Part shown: in pieces, positions 19,331 through 35,287 of the stretch | Numbering within the stretch: position 1 is the first letter of the stretch | Layout: every line of letters begins with the position of its first letter | Notes under the pieces: generated by a model | The model's database searches: none | What the model was told of the DNA's origin: nothing | The model's input: only the letters and a program-made list of their open reading frames with translations | From: Urechis unicinctus | Taxonomy: Eukaryota; Annelida; Polychaeta; Xenopneusta; Urechidae | Direction: 5' to 3' | Length of the DNA: 64,000 nt | Assembly (NCBI GenBank): GCA_034190875.2 | Contig: CM067348.1 | Span: forward strand, 33,877,772-33,941,771 | Translations under genes and position numbers: made by a program

Positions 19331-19480
19331 TCGGTATGACTGTTAAGCTCCACTAAGTCCTGATTGATGGTCCCGCAGTTATGATGAATGCACTTGGCAT
19401 TGTTGTACACTTAACTGCTTTGTTTTTTTGCGGTATGACTGTTCAAGCTCCACTAAGTCCTGATTCTTTGGTCCCGCCCG
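19331..19480. repeat. Two copies of a 47-bp CGGTATGACTGTT unit
   Basis: CGGTATGACTGTTAAGCTCC with CACTAAGTCCTGATTG occurs at 19,331 and again at 19,430 with one extra base, about 99 bp apart. Each ends in GGTCCCGC. A transitional repeat between the 17-bp and 36-bp arrays. Confidence 0.7.
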
Positions 19481-20000
19481 TCGTGACATTGAATGGGGTT
19501 CTTATATATCATGACACTGACCTTGTTTCTTATCACCACACTTAATCTGACCTGGGGTCTTTATCTGCAATCGTCATACCTGGGGTTCGCATCTTCATCA
19601 GTATGTCAGCCCCTGGGGTGCTTATCACACATTACAACTAATCGTTGACCTGGGGTTCTTATCACCAGCCCGTCGTGACATTGACCTGGGTTTCTTATCA
19701 CCAACTCATCATGACACTGACCTGGGGTTCTTATCACCAGCCCAGTATGTCACTGACCTGGGGTTCTTATCACCAACCAATCGTGACACTGACCTGGGGT
19801 TCTCATCACCAGCCAAGTATGTCACTGACCTGGGGTGCTTATCAACAATTATCACCAACTAATCGTGACACTGACCTGGGGTTCTTATCACCAGCCCATC
19901 GTGACACAGACCTGGGATTCTCTTTATCACCAACCCATCATGACACTGACCTGGGGTTCTTATCACCAGCCCATTATGTCACTGACCTGGGGTTCGCCTA
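19480..20000. repeat. 36-bp minisatellite, about 13 units
   Basis: Core GACCTGGGGTTCTTATCACC followed by AGCCCATCGTGACACT. Units alternate between CATCGTGACACT and AGTATGTCACT endings. The 118-codon frame here is a repeat artefact. Confidence 0.9.
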
Positions 20001-21500
20001 ACATGGCATAATTTTTGTTTGGAGGGGTGGAATTTCTTGAGGACTTTAAGGACAAGTCAGGACAGGTGCCCAATTTAGTTAATTTCCAGCCCTGTTACTG
20101 ATGACTGAACTTTGCTCTCTGGGCTGGACTTATTCTGAACATCTGGTGAATGCTTTGTCAAAGAATCCACTTCAGATGAACATCAGATATGTATGTCCTC
20201 ATCCTCAGATGTGCACAATTGTAAATGTGACCTCAGGTTTAGCGATTATGTGGATGAGACACCATTTTATAAGTGGTTAAGTGACCATGGGAGATGCCCT
20301 AAAGCCAACCCAAGGGAGCATCCAAGTATTGAATTCTGGTATATTTATCAATGCTCAGCTCCATAGCAACCTGCCTGGTGGTCACTAGTCAATGCCTGTC
20401 ATCTAGTACCCAGAAAGAGAAGGTTAAAGTTGCCATCAGTGGTCAATGAAGGAAGGTTACATTAATTATTGATGGGTAGGCAGTTTGTTTTTGGTTATAT
20501 AATTGCAGTTTAAGTGCATATTGATAAGATCAGGCTTACAATGTTTTTTTTACCAATATTCTATTAGTTAATATTCAAATGCAGATTCAGTGTCTGTCAC
20601 ATGAGAGAGGATTAGTTTTTACTTCCTTTACTTAATAACAAGAGATTGATTTAAGTGACATGTTGTATTGATGATCAAACCTAATAAGGTTGGTAAGAAT
20701 TAATTTTGTGTAATGTATTACATAGACTTCTTTTATTTCCTACGATATAAAACTGAAAGGCAGTTTGACAATATCATTTGATGTGTGTAACAGAATATGC
20801 AACTAAAAGCTGGGGCACAGCAGGATAATCGTCTTTGGCTAAATCATATGGACAAGCTGTAGTACGGATTCACTAATTGTGTCCCTATGGAAACCCACCA
20901 AGACTGGACCTCTTGAAAGACTATTTCTGATAGTACAATATAAGACGCTGTTGTGGTAGTTCCTGTCGATCATGTTCAAATTTATCTGTAGATATGCTTT
21001 GCTCCATATCCCGGTCATTGATTTCCTCATATTGTTAACCCTTATTAAGTCCATTAAGGTCAATTTATTCAGCTGTATCAACTCTGAATGCCTATATTGT
21101 GGAGACATTTTTTGTAGAATGTAAGTGACCCTAGATAGACAAGTGAACAGCAATCAAAGTTTCATCATCAACAAAACAAATTCATCTTCCACCTAGTCCT
21201 GACCTTAATAAATCCTTCAGCACATTGCCTGCATATGCTGCTGTATTTTTCATATTGTAACTACATGTTATTATGTGGCAAACTGAATAAAGGTGATATA
21301 TTTAAAACTTAAAGATTGTTTAATCCATTTTTTAATAATGGTGTCCTGAGAGGATTTGTATCATTCACACTGAAAGATGAGATTCAGCTAAATTCTCAAA
21401 ATAAATCTAATGCAAGGTAAGACAATGATGCTCTTTCGTGAACAGATAAAACATGTAATAAAGAATGCACAATTAATCAATTGGAGGTCAGTTTGACACT
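20001..21500. other. Extra block in left repeat copy, no gene seen
   Basis: AT-rich sequence without convincing coding frames on either strand and without a counterpart in the right copy. The 104-codon minus frame at 21,153-20,839 has no recognisable motif. Confidence 0.4.
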
Positions 21501-21944
21501 CGATGAAGCAAATTGTGAATAGATACATGAATTTATGCAGTTGGACACATCATTATATGACATGCACATACTTTGTACCCTGTTGCCTAAACTTCTCGGC
21601 TGGTTTGCATTATTGCAGTTAATATTCAACAACACAAAAATAAATTATTGAAACGTATATTATAAGAGCGAGGACTGGGTTCATAACGCTATGTGATGCT
21701 GCTTCCACGGCTCCGTGTCATTCAGTGTATAGCTAGCTAGCTGCTCAAAACTTCACAGAATCCTGTCAACCCGACCGATTTGGGAGACACCCAAATAGCT
21801 TCAGTCGAAAATTATTTGCTCTCAAATTACCATATCTTATTTGCCTTTCATTTACTATATATAAACACTTCTTCTTTCATTTTATTGGAACTGATTTAAG
21901 ATTATCACCTTGTTGTTTTTGTCGCAACAAATTTAAGCGGATTT

Positions 21945-22555
21945 TCCAACTTTGGCCATGTGCAGCAAGACTGTCGCCATGTCGCACGGAGATAAATAGT
22001 GACAGCTGTTTGGACTCTCCCGATTCAAGGGACGAGGGATGTTGTCCAACATCGTTGACAGACAGATTACAGTGTTCAGGTTGGTAAATAACATTAAGCT
22101 GCCCAAAGCAATCGATATGTATAAAAGTTACAGCAATAAAATCAATGATGGCTGTTTAATTATCCATGAATCAGAATATAAATACGTTAAAATATATGAC
22201 CTAAGTGCATTTTTGACTTGGAATCGTCCGTGCTACAATATTAGAGACGACAATCTTCAGATTGTTAGGTATCACTAATTCTTGCTAAAATTCGCAGTTC
22301 CTAAGTATAAACTTGTATCCAAATTAATAACAGGTACGTTGAAGAACTCCCTTTTCTTTAAAACAGGTGACTTTGATGCATATTTTCTCCGTTCCCCCGG
22401 TACACCTGCCGCTCGGCAAGGTTCGGAACTTTTCGGAGCAAGACATTGCGTCAGCATTTCGTGGAATCGCGTCGATAATTTAACTTCACTATTTTTTTCA
22501 TGGCTCGTTGAATATTGTGAATGTACAGTTCGAATTATGTATAAACGATGAGAAA
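21945..22555 (+). other. Extra block with a 171-codon frame carrying one stop
   Basis: From the ATG at 22,039 a single frame runs to a stop at 22,549-22,551, interrupted only by a TAA at 22,276-22,278. It includes MLSNIVDRQITVFRLVNNIK, YKSYSNKINDGCLIIHESEY, DLSAFLTWNRPCYN and, after the stop, FAVPKYKLVSKLITGTLKN and SISWNRVDNLTSLF. The mixed charged/hydrophobic composition looks like real protein. The right repeat copy lacks exactly this block. I do not recognise it; an exon or a captured host or transposon gene fragment are possible. Confidence 0.4.
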
Positions 22556-22689
22556 TCGAAAAGTTTCTTTTGGTTCCCGAAAGACCTAAAAACGCGCAAT
22601 ACTTTGTGTAAGCTTGATTTAGGAATTTAATTTAAGTCGTTTATAGTTTCATTGACCTTCTAAGCTTTGTAACCCAAGTTTGTATAAAC

Positions 22690-23441
<752 letters not shown>

Positions 23442-23442
<1 letters not shown>

Positions 23443-25590
23443 ACAGTCAGCGTACAGAGCTGCAAGTCAATAAGCAAAACAAATTAATATAGACATCATA
23501 TTGCAAGACACACTGGGTATACTATTCTTCGGTATGTTATAACGATACTTCAGCTATTTTGATTTAAGCTATGCCGATGATTGCTTTAGGTTGGTGTAAT
23601 GCCTCTCCAAAGCAACCTTTGTTTGGTTGATGTTATTCAAATAGAATATTGCGATCAGGTTTATATTAAAACAATGATAACTTTAAATCAAAGCAGACTT
23701 CCGCTGAGAAGTAATTGCAAATGACTGCTATCCTTTGCTCCAATATTATTATACAAGCATACGAAAGTCTGCAAATGAATATTTCATGGTTTTGCATATG
23801 GCAGAGATACATCGTGCTTTCCAGGGTGATGAATATGAATCAGTCTTTGGCAACATTCTCACTTTGACATGATTTGGGTACTTCATCATTTGACACTTCA
23901 TTGAACAAATAATTAGGATTCGCTTTTGATAATTCATCTTTGCAATACACGTCTTGTCATATTCAGCACTACATTTAATCGTCCATAAACGTAACGGCAT
24001 AAAAAGGGATCCTTTGTTGATCCGACAATTACACTGCCGTTACATAAAACATAACATTACCTACGGAGTTCGTGCCTCTATATATTAAATGAATTAAATA
24101 GTTTTGTCTATTCAATGAATATGGTGATTCGTCTACAATACTAGAGTGATGAATACAATTTTACAATGGAAGTCCCGAGATATATATATATATAACATTA
24201 TGTGTCCGAAAAGCTGCTGCTTGACGCGTCTGGTATGAATGTTGGAAGAAGTGAGAATGATTTTATCACTCAGGCAAGAACAAACACCATAGAGCTTACT
24301 ACATGCCACAGATACCTACCAAAAGAGACCTCTGCTATTATTTGCAGCCACATATGCAAAACATTGAATGTACACCGGAACAGGACCTATAAATTGAAAT
24401 GCCTTTGTGATTCACACGCACAGTGGAGCCTTTAACGTCACGCCGTTTAGTAATCATGCGGCTATGCATTATGGTAAATCCACTTAACGGACGGGTCTTC
24501 TCTTCTCCCGGTCGGTATGAACAGCTTTAATAATGAAGTGGCGTGACGTCAGAGCACTAGCACGCCGTAGCTGCTCTAGTTTCACTCTATTAATAGCATT
24601 ACAACAACTTTTCTAGTGTCATCACTTTGCCAAACCAGTGTCTCAGTCACGAAAAGCATCCATATCCTTATCGTACCTGCCTAATTCTCTATCACTGGAG
24701 GCTTATTCTATAATGAGGTTTGTCCGTGCAGTGAAAAACATTCATATCCCTGATATTATGGCCTTATCAACTGTCTTTGCAGGTTCATTTTATCATGCAA
24801 TGTGTCCGTGTAACGAAAGTATCCCTACCTGTTATAGTCCCTACCTTCTGTACTTCAAGGCATCCTAATAAATTGCTGCACTATAATGCACATATATACA
24901 GTTTTCTGTTTTCTGTACCATAAACACTCACGAGCATTTAAGGACGAAGCAATGTGGCTGGTCGCGTACCTTCGATACTCGGGATATCTCCAACATTTCG
25001 TTCAATGTGCCAAATTAGTAAGAGGAACCCATTTCGTTATTACCAACAGCGCCGGGCTAAATATATTTCAGTGAGAGACAATATATAATGGCAATCACGT
25101 TTATCTTTGAGAGCGAATATAGGATTATATGATCCATTTACATTCCTCAGTAAAACAAATTATTCAAACAATTAAGTTTTTGCTGAGACATGGCTGTTTC
25201 CGTTTTGTCATCAATATGACACTAGGCATTGCTTAGCTCAATTATCGGATCACTTAGTTCCATAACTACCGTACAGCTTCGACAAAGTCTAGTGGGTGAC
25301 ACTGGAGCAAGAGGAAGGATACATAGTCTCTCATCATTTCACACTATCAGGGTTCATACAGAGGTGACTCAGATGACCAGTAGGGAAGCCAATGCTAACT
25401 CCTCTGCTACATACGGAAGTATTGCATTGTTTACCTTGTGCAGTATTGTTTTGCTACATCGGCTCGCATCTTTTTAAATAACACTATCAGGAATTTTAAA
25501 GAAAATTATCTATTGCCAGCAACAGCAGAGGAGAAGTAACAGTATTAAATGTGCTTGGTTGGTTATTTTATGAGAGTGTTCTCTGTGTAA
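23442..25590. other. Intergenic, no supported gene
   Basis: Only short frames (60-85 codons) with no recognisable domain. A full CRE-type octamer TGACGTCA lies near 24,544 but without other promoter context. Confidence 0.4.
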
Positions 25591-25860
25591 TATCATTGTA
25601 TGATGCGTGCGCTATCGCTTTGTGATGCGTGTACTATTGCTGTTTGTTGCTTGTGATATTGTTGTATAATGCCTGTGCTCTCTCTGTGTGGTACGTGTTC
25701 TATCGCTGTGCTGTGCGCGTGTTGTCGCTGTGCTGTGCGCGTGTTGTCGCTGTGCTGTGCGCGTGTTGTCGCTGTGCTGTGCGTGTGTTGTCGCTGTGTA
25801 ATCGCTATCTGATGCTTATCATACCGTTGAATGATGCGTGTGCTATCGGATGTTATCTAA
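25590..25860. repeat. 22-bp minisatellite with degenerate flanks
   Basis: Core unit GTTGTCGCTGTGCTGTGCGC plus GT repeats about four times at 25,700-25,800. Degenerate units containing TGATGCGTG and CTATCGC extend on both sides. Confidence 0.8.
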
Positions 25861-25994
25861 TATTGATATTGAGTGATTTGTTCTTTATGCTTTCTCGTAT
25901 CTGGCGCATTCACTCAGACGTTACAATGCATCTACAGGCATCTGCAGCAGCGTGAAAGATAAAACACGATTAGCTCTACATGAAGTCATCTGGC

Positions 25995-26168
25995 ACGGCT
26001 GAGCACGGACTGCTTATCGCAGGTGACATATCACGGCTGAGAACTCCGGCCGCTTATCGCAGGTGACATATCACGGCTGAGCACGAACTCCAGCCGCTTA
26101 TCGCAGGTGACATATCGCGGCTGAGCACGATCTCCAGTCGCTTATCGCAGGTGACATATCACGGCTGA
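25995..26168. repeat. 44-bp minisatellite, about 4 units
   Basis: CACGGCTGAGCACGAACTCC followed by AGCCGCTTATCGCAGGTGAC and ATAT repeats four times with few changes. Confidence 0.9.
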
Positions 26169-26170
26169 AC

Positions 26171-26745
26171 ATCATGCCATGCCTCCGTTCTCAGCTTCTC
26201 TGTTGTTCCATTCTTCATGCTATGCCTCCGTTCTCATCCTCTCCGTTGATCTATTCATCATGCCATGCCTTTGTTCTCAGCCTCTCTGTGGTTCCATTTA
26301 TCATGCTATGCCTCCGTTCTCATCCTCTCCGTTGATCCATTTATCATGCCATGCCTCCGTTCGCAGCCTCTCTGTTGTTCCATTCATCATGCCATGCCTC
26401 CGTTCTCATCCTCTCTGTTGTTCCATTCATCATGCCATGCCTCCGCTCTCAGCCTCTCCGTTGATCCATTCATCATGCCATGCCTCCGTTCGCAGCCTCT
26501 CTGTTGTTCCATTCATCATGCCATGCCTCCGTTCTCATCCTCTCCGTTGATCCATTCATCATGCCATGCCTCCGTTCGCAGCCTCTCCGTTGATCCATTC
26601 ATCATGCCATGCCTCCGTTCGCAGCCTCTCTGTTGTTCCATTCATCATGCCATGCCTCCGTTCTCATCCTCTCTGTTGTTCCATTCATCATGCCATGCCT
26701 CCCTTCCCATCCTCTCCCTTGATCAATTCATTACGCCATGCCTCC
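26171..26745. repeat. 43-bp minisatellite, about 13 units, with mixed unit types
   Basis: CATCATGCCATGCCTCCGTT followed by CTCATCCTCTCTGTTGTTCC and ATT. Two variant halves (CTCATCC versus CGCAGCC, and GTTGTTCC versus GTTGATCC) recur in a non-random order. The 123- and 161-codon frames are artefacts of the repeat. Confidence 0.95.
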
Positions 26746-27520
26746 GTTGACATCAGAGCTCTACCGCATTTGATATGTTAAGAATAGTAAGGGGTTTATG
26801 ACCATCTCAATGGCTGGCCGTTAGTTTTTGAATCATTCATAGCTAATTTTCGTTGTGTATTCACATTACAGGTGAATTATGTGTCCGCTGTAGACAGCTA
26901 TAGCAACAAATACGAATCTCTCCTCTACAAGTGAATTTAACGCAAAGCTACGTTAATAATTTTCTTCTAGAAAATCCGTACGGATTCTTATAGCAGAACC
27001 CCTTATTATATGGACGATTTCAGTCGTGATCGATTGCAGGATTTAGAACACTATTACGCTCCATATGTGTATGGCCGCTCTGATCTGATGACCGTAATGA
27101 CGTCTCTTGCAACGCAGAGTACTTCTCAGATTAATAAAATAACACTAACTTATAGCAGTCCTCGGTCACATATTATTTCCTCATTTGTCAGCGTGGAACA
27201 GTGGGGATAATGTGGCGGCGGTGCAGAAAGCGGGTTTGCTTTCATCTCCGGTACGTGACATTCTCACAACATCTGGACCATGCATTCATCCGACTGAAAA
27301 GGTCTGTCATGAACTGGGACGTACATTTGTGGTGACACATGTGTTGCTTTGACTGCTTAGTCCACTTAGTGAGTTTCATACCAATGCGTGCCATTGAACG
27401 GAAAGGGTGCATTTATACATGATGGATTTGAAAAGACTAACTATTAATGCGGCTTTATGTTACTAAGCAACCTTAACGGAAAGGCTTCACTTAAACAAAT
27501 AGTTTTGGTGGGCCAGTCAA
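26746..27520. other. Intergenic, no supported gene
   Basis: A 66-codon frame at 27,010-27,210 shows no domain. Nothing else seen. Confidence 0.4.
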
Positions 27521-27524
27521 AGCT

Positions 27525-27755
27525 CTCTCCCTCTCATCGCCGTCGACACACAACTCACCTCGTCATCGCCGTCGACACATAGCTCACTTCCTCATCGCCG
27601 TCGGCACCAAACTTACCTCGTCATCGCCGTCGACGTATAGCTCACCTCGTCATCGCCGTCGTAGCACAACTCACCACGTCATCGCTGTCGACACCTAACT
27701 CACCTCGTCATCGCCGTCATAACACAGCTAACCTCGTCATCGCCGTCGGCACAAT
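27525..27755. repeat. 29-bp minisatellite, about 8 units
   Basis: CGTCATCGCCGTCGACACAT followed by AACTCACCT. Rich in CpG (CGTCATCGCCGTCGAC) compared with its surroundings. Confidence 0.92.
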
Positions 27756-27999
27756 TTGGTTTATATGATTACCTACTCCGAATAAAATATGGGTGGAATC
27801 TGGTTCCTATTTGGCTGGTAAGTAGTGGTACTTTCTGGTCTACCTAGGTTTGTCCAGCGAGAAATGTATCGCAATTGGAAGAGACATTTGAAGAAATTGA
27901 TGGGTACGGCATAGTCCAAATTATACAACAACGTAGTCATTAAGAGAACCCGGGAAGTTCTGTACATCGTCAAACATTATTACTTAATAGGAGATCAAA

Positions 28000-28480
28000 G
28001 GACATTTGTTCAGCACCATCTAATCTTGCAACATTATTTAATGACGTTTTCATTTGTAAGACTTCCATGACAAATTTTTTTTTCACTAAAATCCCAGAAC
28101 TGATGTGTCATATATTGCATCGTTTCCATCGACAGGCTCTCCAACTCTACCTTCAGACTTTGGCAAAGTAACTCTTTTAAAAGTGCTATCAATTACCAAT
28201 AAATCTCCGAGCGAATCTTGCTCCTTGGACCAAATGCCATCGCACATTTTGAAGTGTTGTTTGATTAAACTTTTGCTTGAAAAAATCCGCCCTTCACTCG
28301 ATGGCGGTCTCCGTGTCATCTGACACATGAACGAGTAGAACAATTAGTGCTTCTCAAAAAGACTCCCTTCTTGGCCCCATTTTGCTAACCATGTATTGTT
28401 TGTGTCTCTTTTAGTGACTCTACAAGTTCTCACGGTCTCAAACTATACGATTATGCTTACAATTATCAACGTTTGAGATT
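28000..28480 (+). mobile_element. Degraded non-LTR retrotransposon (LINE) fragment
   Basis: The plus strand reads, in shifting frames, SSNLATLFNDVFICKT, then LLKVLSITNKSPSESCSLD and QMPSHILKCCLIKLL (28,160-28,270), a spacing and wording typical of the linker between endonuclease and reverse transcriptase in CR1/L2-like LINEs. After a deletion comes SQKDSLLGPILLTMYCL (near 28,352), matching the reverse transcriptase motif before the catalytic site, and SSHGLKLYDYAYNYQ, where the YADD-type motif has eroded to YAYN. It is a short, old, internally deleted fragment. Confidence 0.55.
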
Positions 28481-28679
28481 TTAGCAGCTACGTTCAGCCA
28501 AAGGCGTCATTCGCGTAAAAGATTGCTAGATGTTAAGCTCGTAGAAACTAATTTATTGCTAATAGCGAATTCACAGTTAAAAAAAACCGCTTGTTTGAGT
28601 AAACAATACGATCCGTAATTCTATAAAAAAAAATTACTTATGAACGTAGCATAAAATCCGCATTGAGTAATTTACGCAA

Positions 28680-28935
28680 TATTGATTAATTCGGGGCGCA
28701 CAATACGTTTAGGCAGTAATGATTAATCCGGGGCGCATCATACGTTTAGGCAGTAATGATTAATCCGGGGCGCATCATACGTTTAGACAGTAATGATTAA
28801 TCCGGGGCGCATCATATGTTTAGACAGTAATGATTAATCCGGGGCGCATCATACGTTTAGACAGTAATGATTAATCCGGGGCGCATCATACGTTTAGACA
28901 GTAATGATTAATCCGGGGCGCACCATACGTTTAGG
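28680..28935. repeat. 37-bp minisatellite, about 7 units
   Basis: AATGATTAATCCGGGGCGCA followed by TCATACGTTTAGACAGT. Each unit carries TAATGATTAATCC, with the homeodomain-type core TAATCC. Confidence 0.93.
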
Positions 28936-30289
28936 AAGCTCCAATAGACGTATGTTTAGTACACAATATGAAGACTTAATTGGGCTTATTTTTCTCCTTT
29001 ATTCACATGATTGTCAGTCGCACGGGTTTATGTTACTGAGAATTCAGTGCTTGTTGCTGTAGCGATATGATATATGCTAGATACTGATGGAATGATATGA
29101 ACGCTGCCTTGTACCCATTTTTATTTTGGAGCATGTTGTCATTCCCTATTGGAAAGACAATCTGCGAATTCATTGATCGATACCGTTTATAATGCTGAAC
29201 TTTAAAGCAGATATGGAATATGTAGGAATACACTTTATGCCCTATCTTAAAGGATCTCACCCGATGAGACGTACCGCTCATAATGGTATATGTTTCCGTA
29301 CCCTTCTGTCGTATAGTGTCTGCTGCGTCCGGTGTAGATGTAAGAATACCCTTTTGCATATAAAGACATTTAAGAGTCAGTTTGATACTTATGCAAAATA
29401 TAAATTGACATATATGCTTTGCCAAAACAAAGAGCACGCGTAGCTCATCCATATTATTTTTTTTGGCAAATAATATAATTGTGAATTCAGTGTTAATATT
29501 ACATTAATTAGTCATCAAATAATTGATGTTTTTCTGTTTTACAATAAGGTTACTGACAAATTCTTTGCTATCCCTAAACATGTCCATAACTTACCTGACA
29601 ATATTTAAATATCTACATTGTCGTAGCGTGACAACGCCAGTATTCGATAACAGGGCTAAACAAAGAAGAACAAAGGATTCGTGGAACAGCAAAAATGTCA
29701 CTGGAAATTATCTTTTGAATGATTCAGATGCAACTATGTCAATGGAGTGCCCCTCAATTTCCTGAATATGCCGATCTGCATTGCAAGTACTTGGGTGATC
29801 CCTTAACACACGCACCAGATGGCAGTGAGAGGCATTTATTTGCAACACTAGACTCCGGTACGGTAATTTCGGTAGTTAGTTAAGAGCTTCTCCAACGCTT
29901 TAACCTATGTTGCACGGTGCACGGTACAAGAAAAGTACGTTTTGAAAATATATAATTACCTTTACGATTACATCACCATGATATTGAAGGCTGACAAGGG
30001 CAAGCATCATTTATCAATGCCACAAATATCACCTACAGAATTAGTATACTGAAGTATAAATAACCCTTGCTGCGCGGACCAAGGAAAGTGTCATTAACTC
30101 CATGTACGCATATCACAATAACGAAATTCTGCAATATTTCTCGTGGCAATCAATACCAGTAAGAAATGGTGCTCGCCGATCCTATACAGCTTACCGACCG
30201 AAGAACACTCCAGAGAGTGAAGATTTCCAGTAAAGCATTTATGCGATGACAGGGTCTATCTATGTGAGATCAACTCCGATGAGTTCAGC
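28936..30289. other. Intergenic, no supported gene
   Basis: Frames of 80-139 codons on both strands overlap at 29,033-29,452, and neither has a recognisable domain. Confidence 0.35.
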
Positions 30290-30700
30290 GGTTTTCCTTC
30301 CTGACACTGGCAGTGAACATTGTGTTTCTTCCTTCCTGTCACTGGCAGTGAACATTGTGTTTCTACCTTCCTGAAGCTGGCAGTGAACATTGTTTCTTCC
30401 TTCCTGACACTGGCAGTGAACATTGTGTTTCTTCCTTCCTGTCACTGGCAGTGAACATTGTGTTTCTACCTTCCTGAAGCTGGCAGTGAACATTGTGTTT
30501 CTTCCTTCCTGACACTGGCAGTGAACATTGTGTTTCTTCCTTCCTGTCACTGGCAGTGAACATTGTGTTTCTTCCTACCTGATGCTGGCATTGAACATTG
30601 TGTTTCTTCCTTTCATGATACTGACGGTAAACATTGTGTTTCTTCCTTCCTGACACTGACGGAAAACATTGTGTTTCTTCCTTCCTGACACTGGCGAACC
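30290..30700. repeat. 36-bp minisatellite with a three-unit (108-bp) higher-order period
   Basis: CTGGCAGTGAACATTGTGTT followed by TCTTCCTTCCTGACAC. Successive units end GACAC, GTCAC and GAAGC in that order, repeated about three times, so the larger period is 108 bp. One unit has lost 2 bases. Confidence 0.93.
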
Positions 30701-30867
30701 CCGCTCGTTAAGTTTTAAGATAGTCACATCTCTCAAAATTTACGTTGCTTGGTGTACTAGCATTGAATTACTCAGACCTGGCATATTGGCTTATTATATT
30801 CTTCCCTAATAAGGTATAAAGTCCCACATGCAGCCTGCTCCCGCAGCTTAACATGCATCAAATCACA

Positions 30868-31044
<177 letters not shown>

Positions 31045-31143
31045 CCAAACACACACACATACATACACACACCATATACTCACACACCTACACGCACATA
31101 TATACATACACACACATGCGGGCTGCATCGATTTGTCTAAATT

Positions 31144-33757
<2,614 letters not shown>

Positions 33758-33769
33758 TTAGGTGTTAGT

Positions 33770-35287
33770 TAGGGACGTTTAAAAAAATTTTATATATGTA
33801 GGACTGAGGGCCATTTTGGTACTCTGCATTTAACAGCTTTTTTCTTGTTATCATCCGATATATCATAATCCCAACTTCTGATATATTGCTTATAATTACT
33901 TACTTCATAAATATATTCTATCCACGTGACATTCGATAGGGGGAGTAAAAAAAGTTTGTATTTGGTCTCAACGTTTTCCAATGAGCTGGAGACAGGTATA
34001 TATTCGCCCGGACAAACCGAAATGCTTCGGCTGGTCGGATAATTCGTAAGGCACCTCGTGCTGTGTGATGAAGCTGCGTTGCTGGCCCAGAATATCTCAT
34101 GATTTGGTAAGCAATAACCACAACTCATGAATAAATTATGGCGTTATTTAAGACGCTTTTACCCAAGTCAACAAGACGATAGCGAGAAAATATATATAAT
34201 GTCACTAAAGTGACTCGACAACCTGGGTTCTCACAAAAACCTTACGGAATGTTGTCAACTCCTTTAATATGTCCTAAAAGTATATTCCCACCCACAAATA
34301 TATTTCACTTACTCAATAACCACCCTATGAATGTCACCAGCAGCGTTATTTTGCTGTTCCCTACTCAAAAGCTGCTCTCGCGATCTGAGTGACACGAGCG
34401 CCTATGCGCCCATCCAGTTTGCTAAGACCTCCAAACGATTCATATACCCCCAGACACCTCCGTATACTCCCGTGACTCAGTTAACTGTAGCGCTGTATGT
34501 TCCTAAACCCCTTACGCATCCTACTCGAGAGAATGCTCTTCTGTCCTTACCCACCAGGCGACCATCATCCTACACCGTGGTATCTGTCCCGAGAAAACTA
34601 TATGGTGTTGAGAGATTTATCTGGAAAAATAACCTGAATACATGGTGTCTTTAAATTAACCATACCATTTTATTCTTGGTCCCACATAAGAGATAATCAT
34701 TCGGATGTGTTGAAGTGAGTCTCCTTTACGTGGATCCGAGTGATAATCTAAAAGTTATTCAAGTTTAGGAGAGTTATCTGGTTTTGAAGCGGCAAAATCG
34801 ACAACTTTTATGGCCTGGATATATTAAAAGAACAAAATGTATCTTTGCATCGCTTGTTGTCAGCGGTCATTTACATGACTACCGAACGGCCCCAAAACGG
34901 CCCTGTCCGAACGAGATCGGCGCCGCGTTTGTCCTTCTTACCCCAGGTCGAAAAATCGTGGTATCAGTCCGAATGACATCATAAGTTTCATGAATATTTT
35001 GAGCGCCTATAAAACCGTCAATACATGTCCGATGGTAATACAAATGTACTCCGTGACAGCTTAAGTCGGATCCCCAAATTTCAAACAAAGTCTAGTACTG
35101 TGGTGCAGATTTGAGTTCAAAAGGTCAAGTGTGCAATCTGATTGAATGAGCTTATGTTTCCAGACTTTGTAGGTGGGACATAGTGTGAATGCAACTTCTT
35201 CTATATTCGTATGGGAAAAGAATGGTAACTTATTATTTCATTTATCAGTAACAGTGTTCCCCATTCCCCGGTTTTATTGACGGAAGT
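33770..35287. other. Intergenic with unrecognised short frames
   Basis: It begins with GGCCATTTTGGTACTCTG beside the TA array. The minus frame 34,128-33,790 (112 codons) and the plus frame 34,331-34,654 (107 codons) have ordinary composition but no domain I recognise, and no splice or start context supports them. Confidence 0.3.

Larger units (their letters stand above)
14960..22620 (+). repeat. Left copy of large imperfect inverted repeat (pairs with 51,290-54,830)
   Basis: Reading the right copy in reverse complement gives long runs of clear similarity in the same order: CCGCCTAAGGTTGGAA near 14,984, AATTTACATTTTGGCCC near 15,053, AATATATAAATCAGCAGTTT near 15,230, GGGAATTAGAGACGCAGATC near 15,425, ACTTGCATCAGTAATGTTAC near 16,401, GTCAGGAGAGTGATTC near 16,568, the 81-bp hairpin at 18,061, GCAGTTGGACACA near 21,536, ACCTTGTTGTTTTTGTCGC near 21,908 and GAAAGACCTAAAAACGC near 22,580. 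It carries three blocks not found in the right copy: about 15,655-16,243, 18,250-21,500 and 21,945-22,555. The sequence is mostly non-coding. It is either a dispersed transposable element family or one arm of a much larger inverted structure. Confidence 0.85.

Noticed and set aside
18218-19346. Open frames of up to 301 codons across the 17-bp array
   Set aside because: The unit has no stop and a length not divisible by three, so all frames stay open; the peptides are pure repeats.
24541-24552. Isolated CRE octamers (TGACGTCA) near 24,544, 44,597, 46,258 and 49,931
   Set aside because: Single octamers without a promoter or gene nearby are expected by chance at a low rate and cannot be supported as regulatory.
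26179-26781. Overlapping frames of 71-161 codons with repeated FIMPCLRS-like words
   Set aside because: Translations of the 43-bp minisatellite; no independent coding signal.
33790-34654. Possible host exons (112 and 107 codon frames)
   Set aside because: No recognisable domain, no splice-site or start context, and similar frames occur on the opposite strand.
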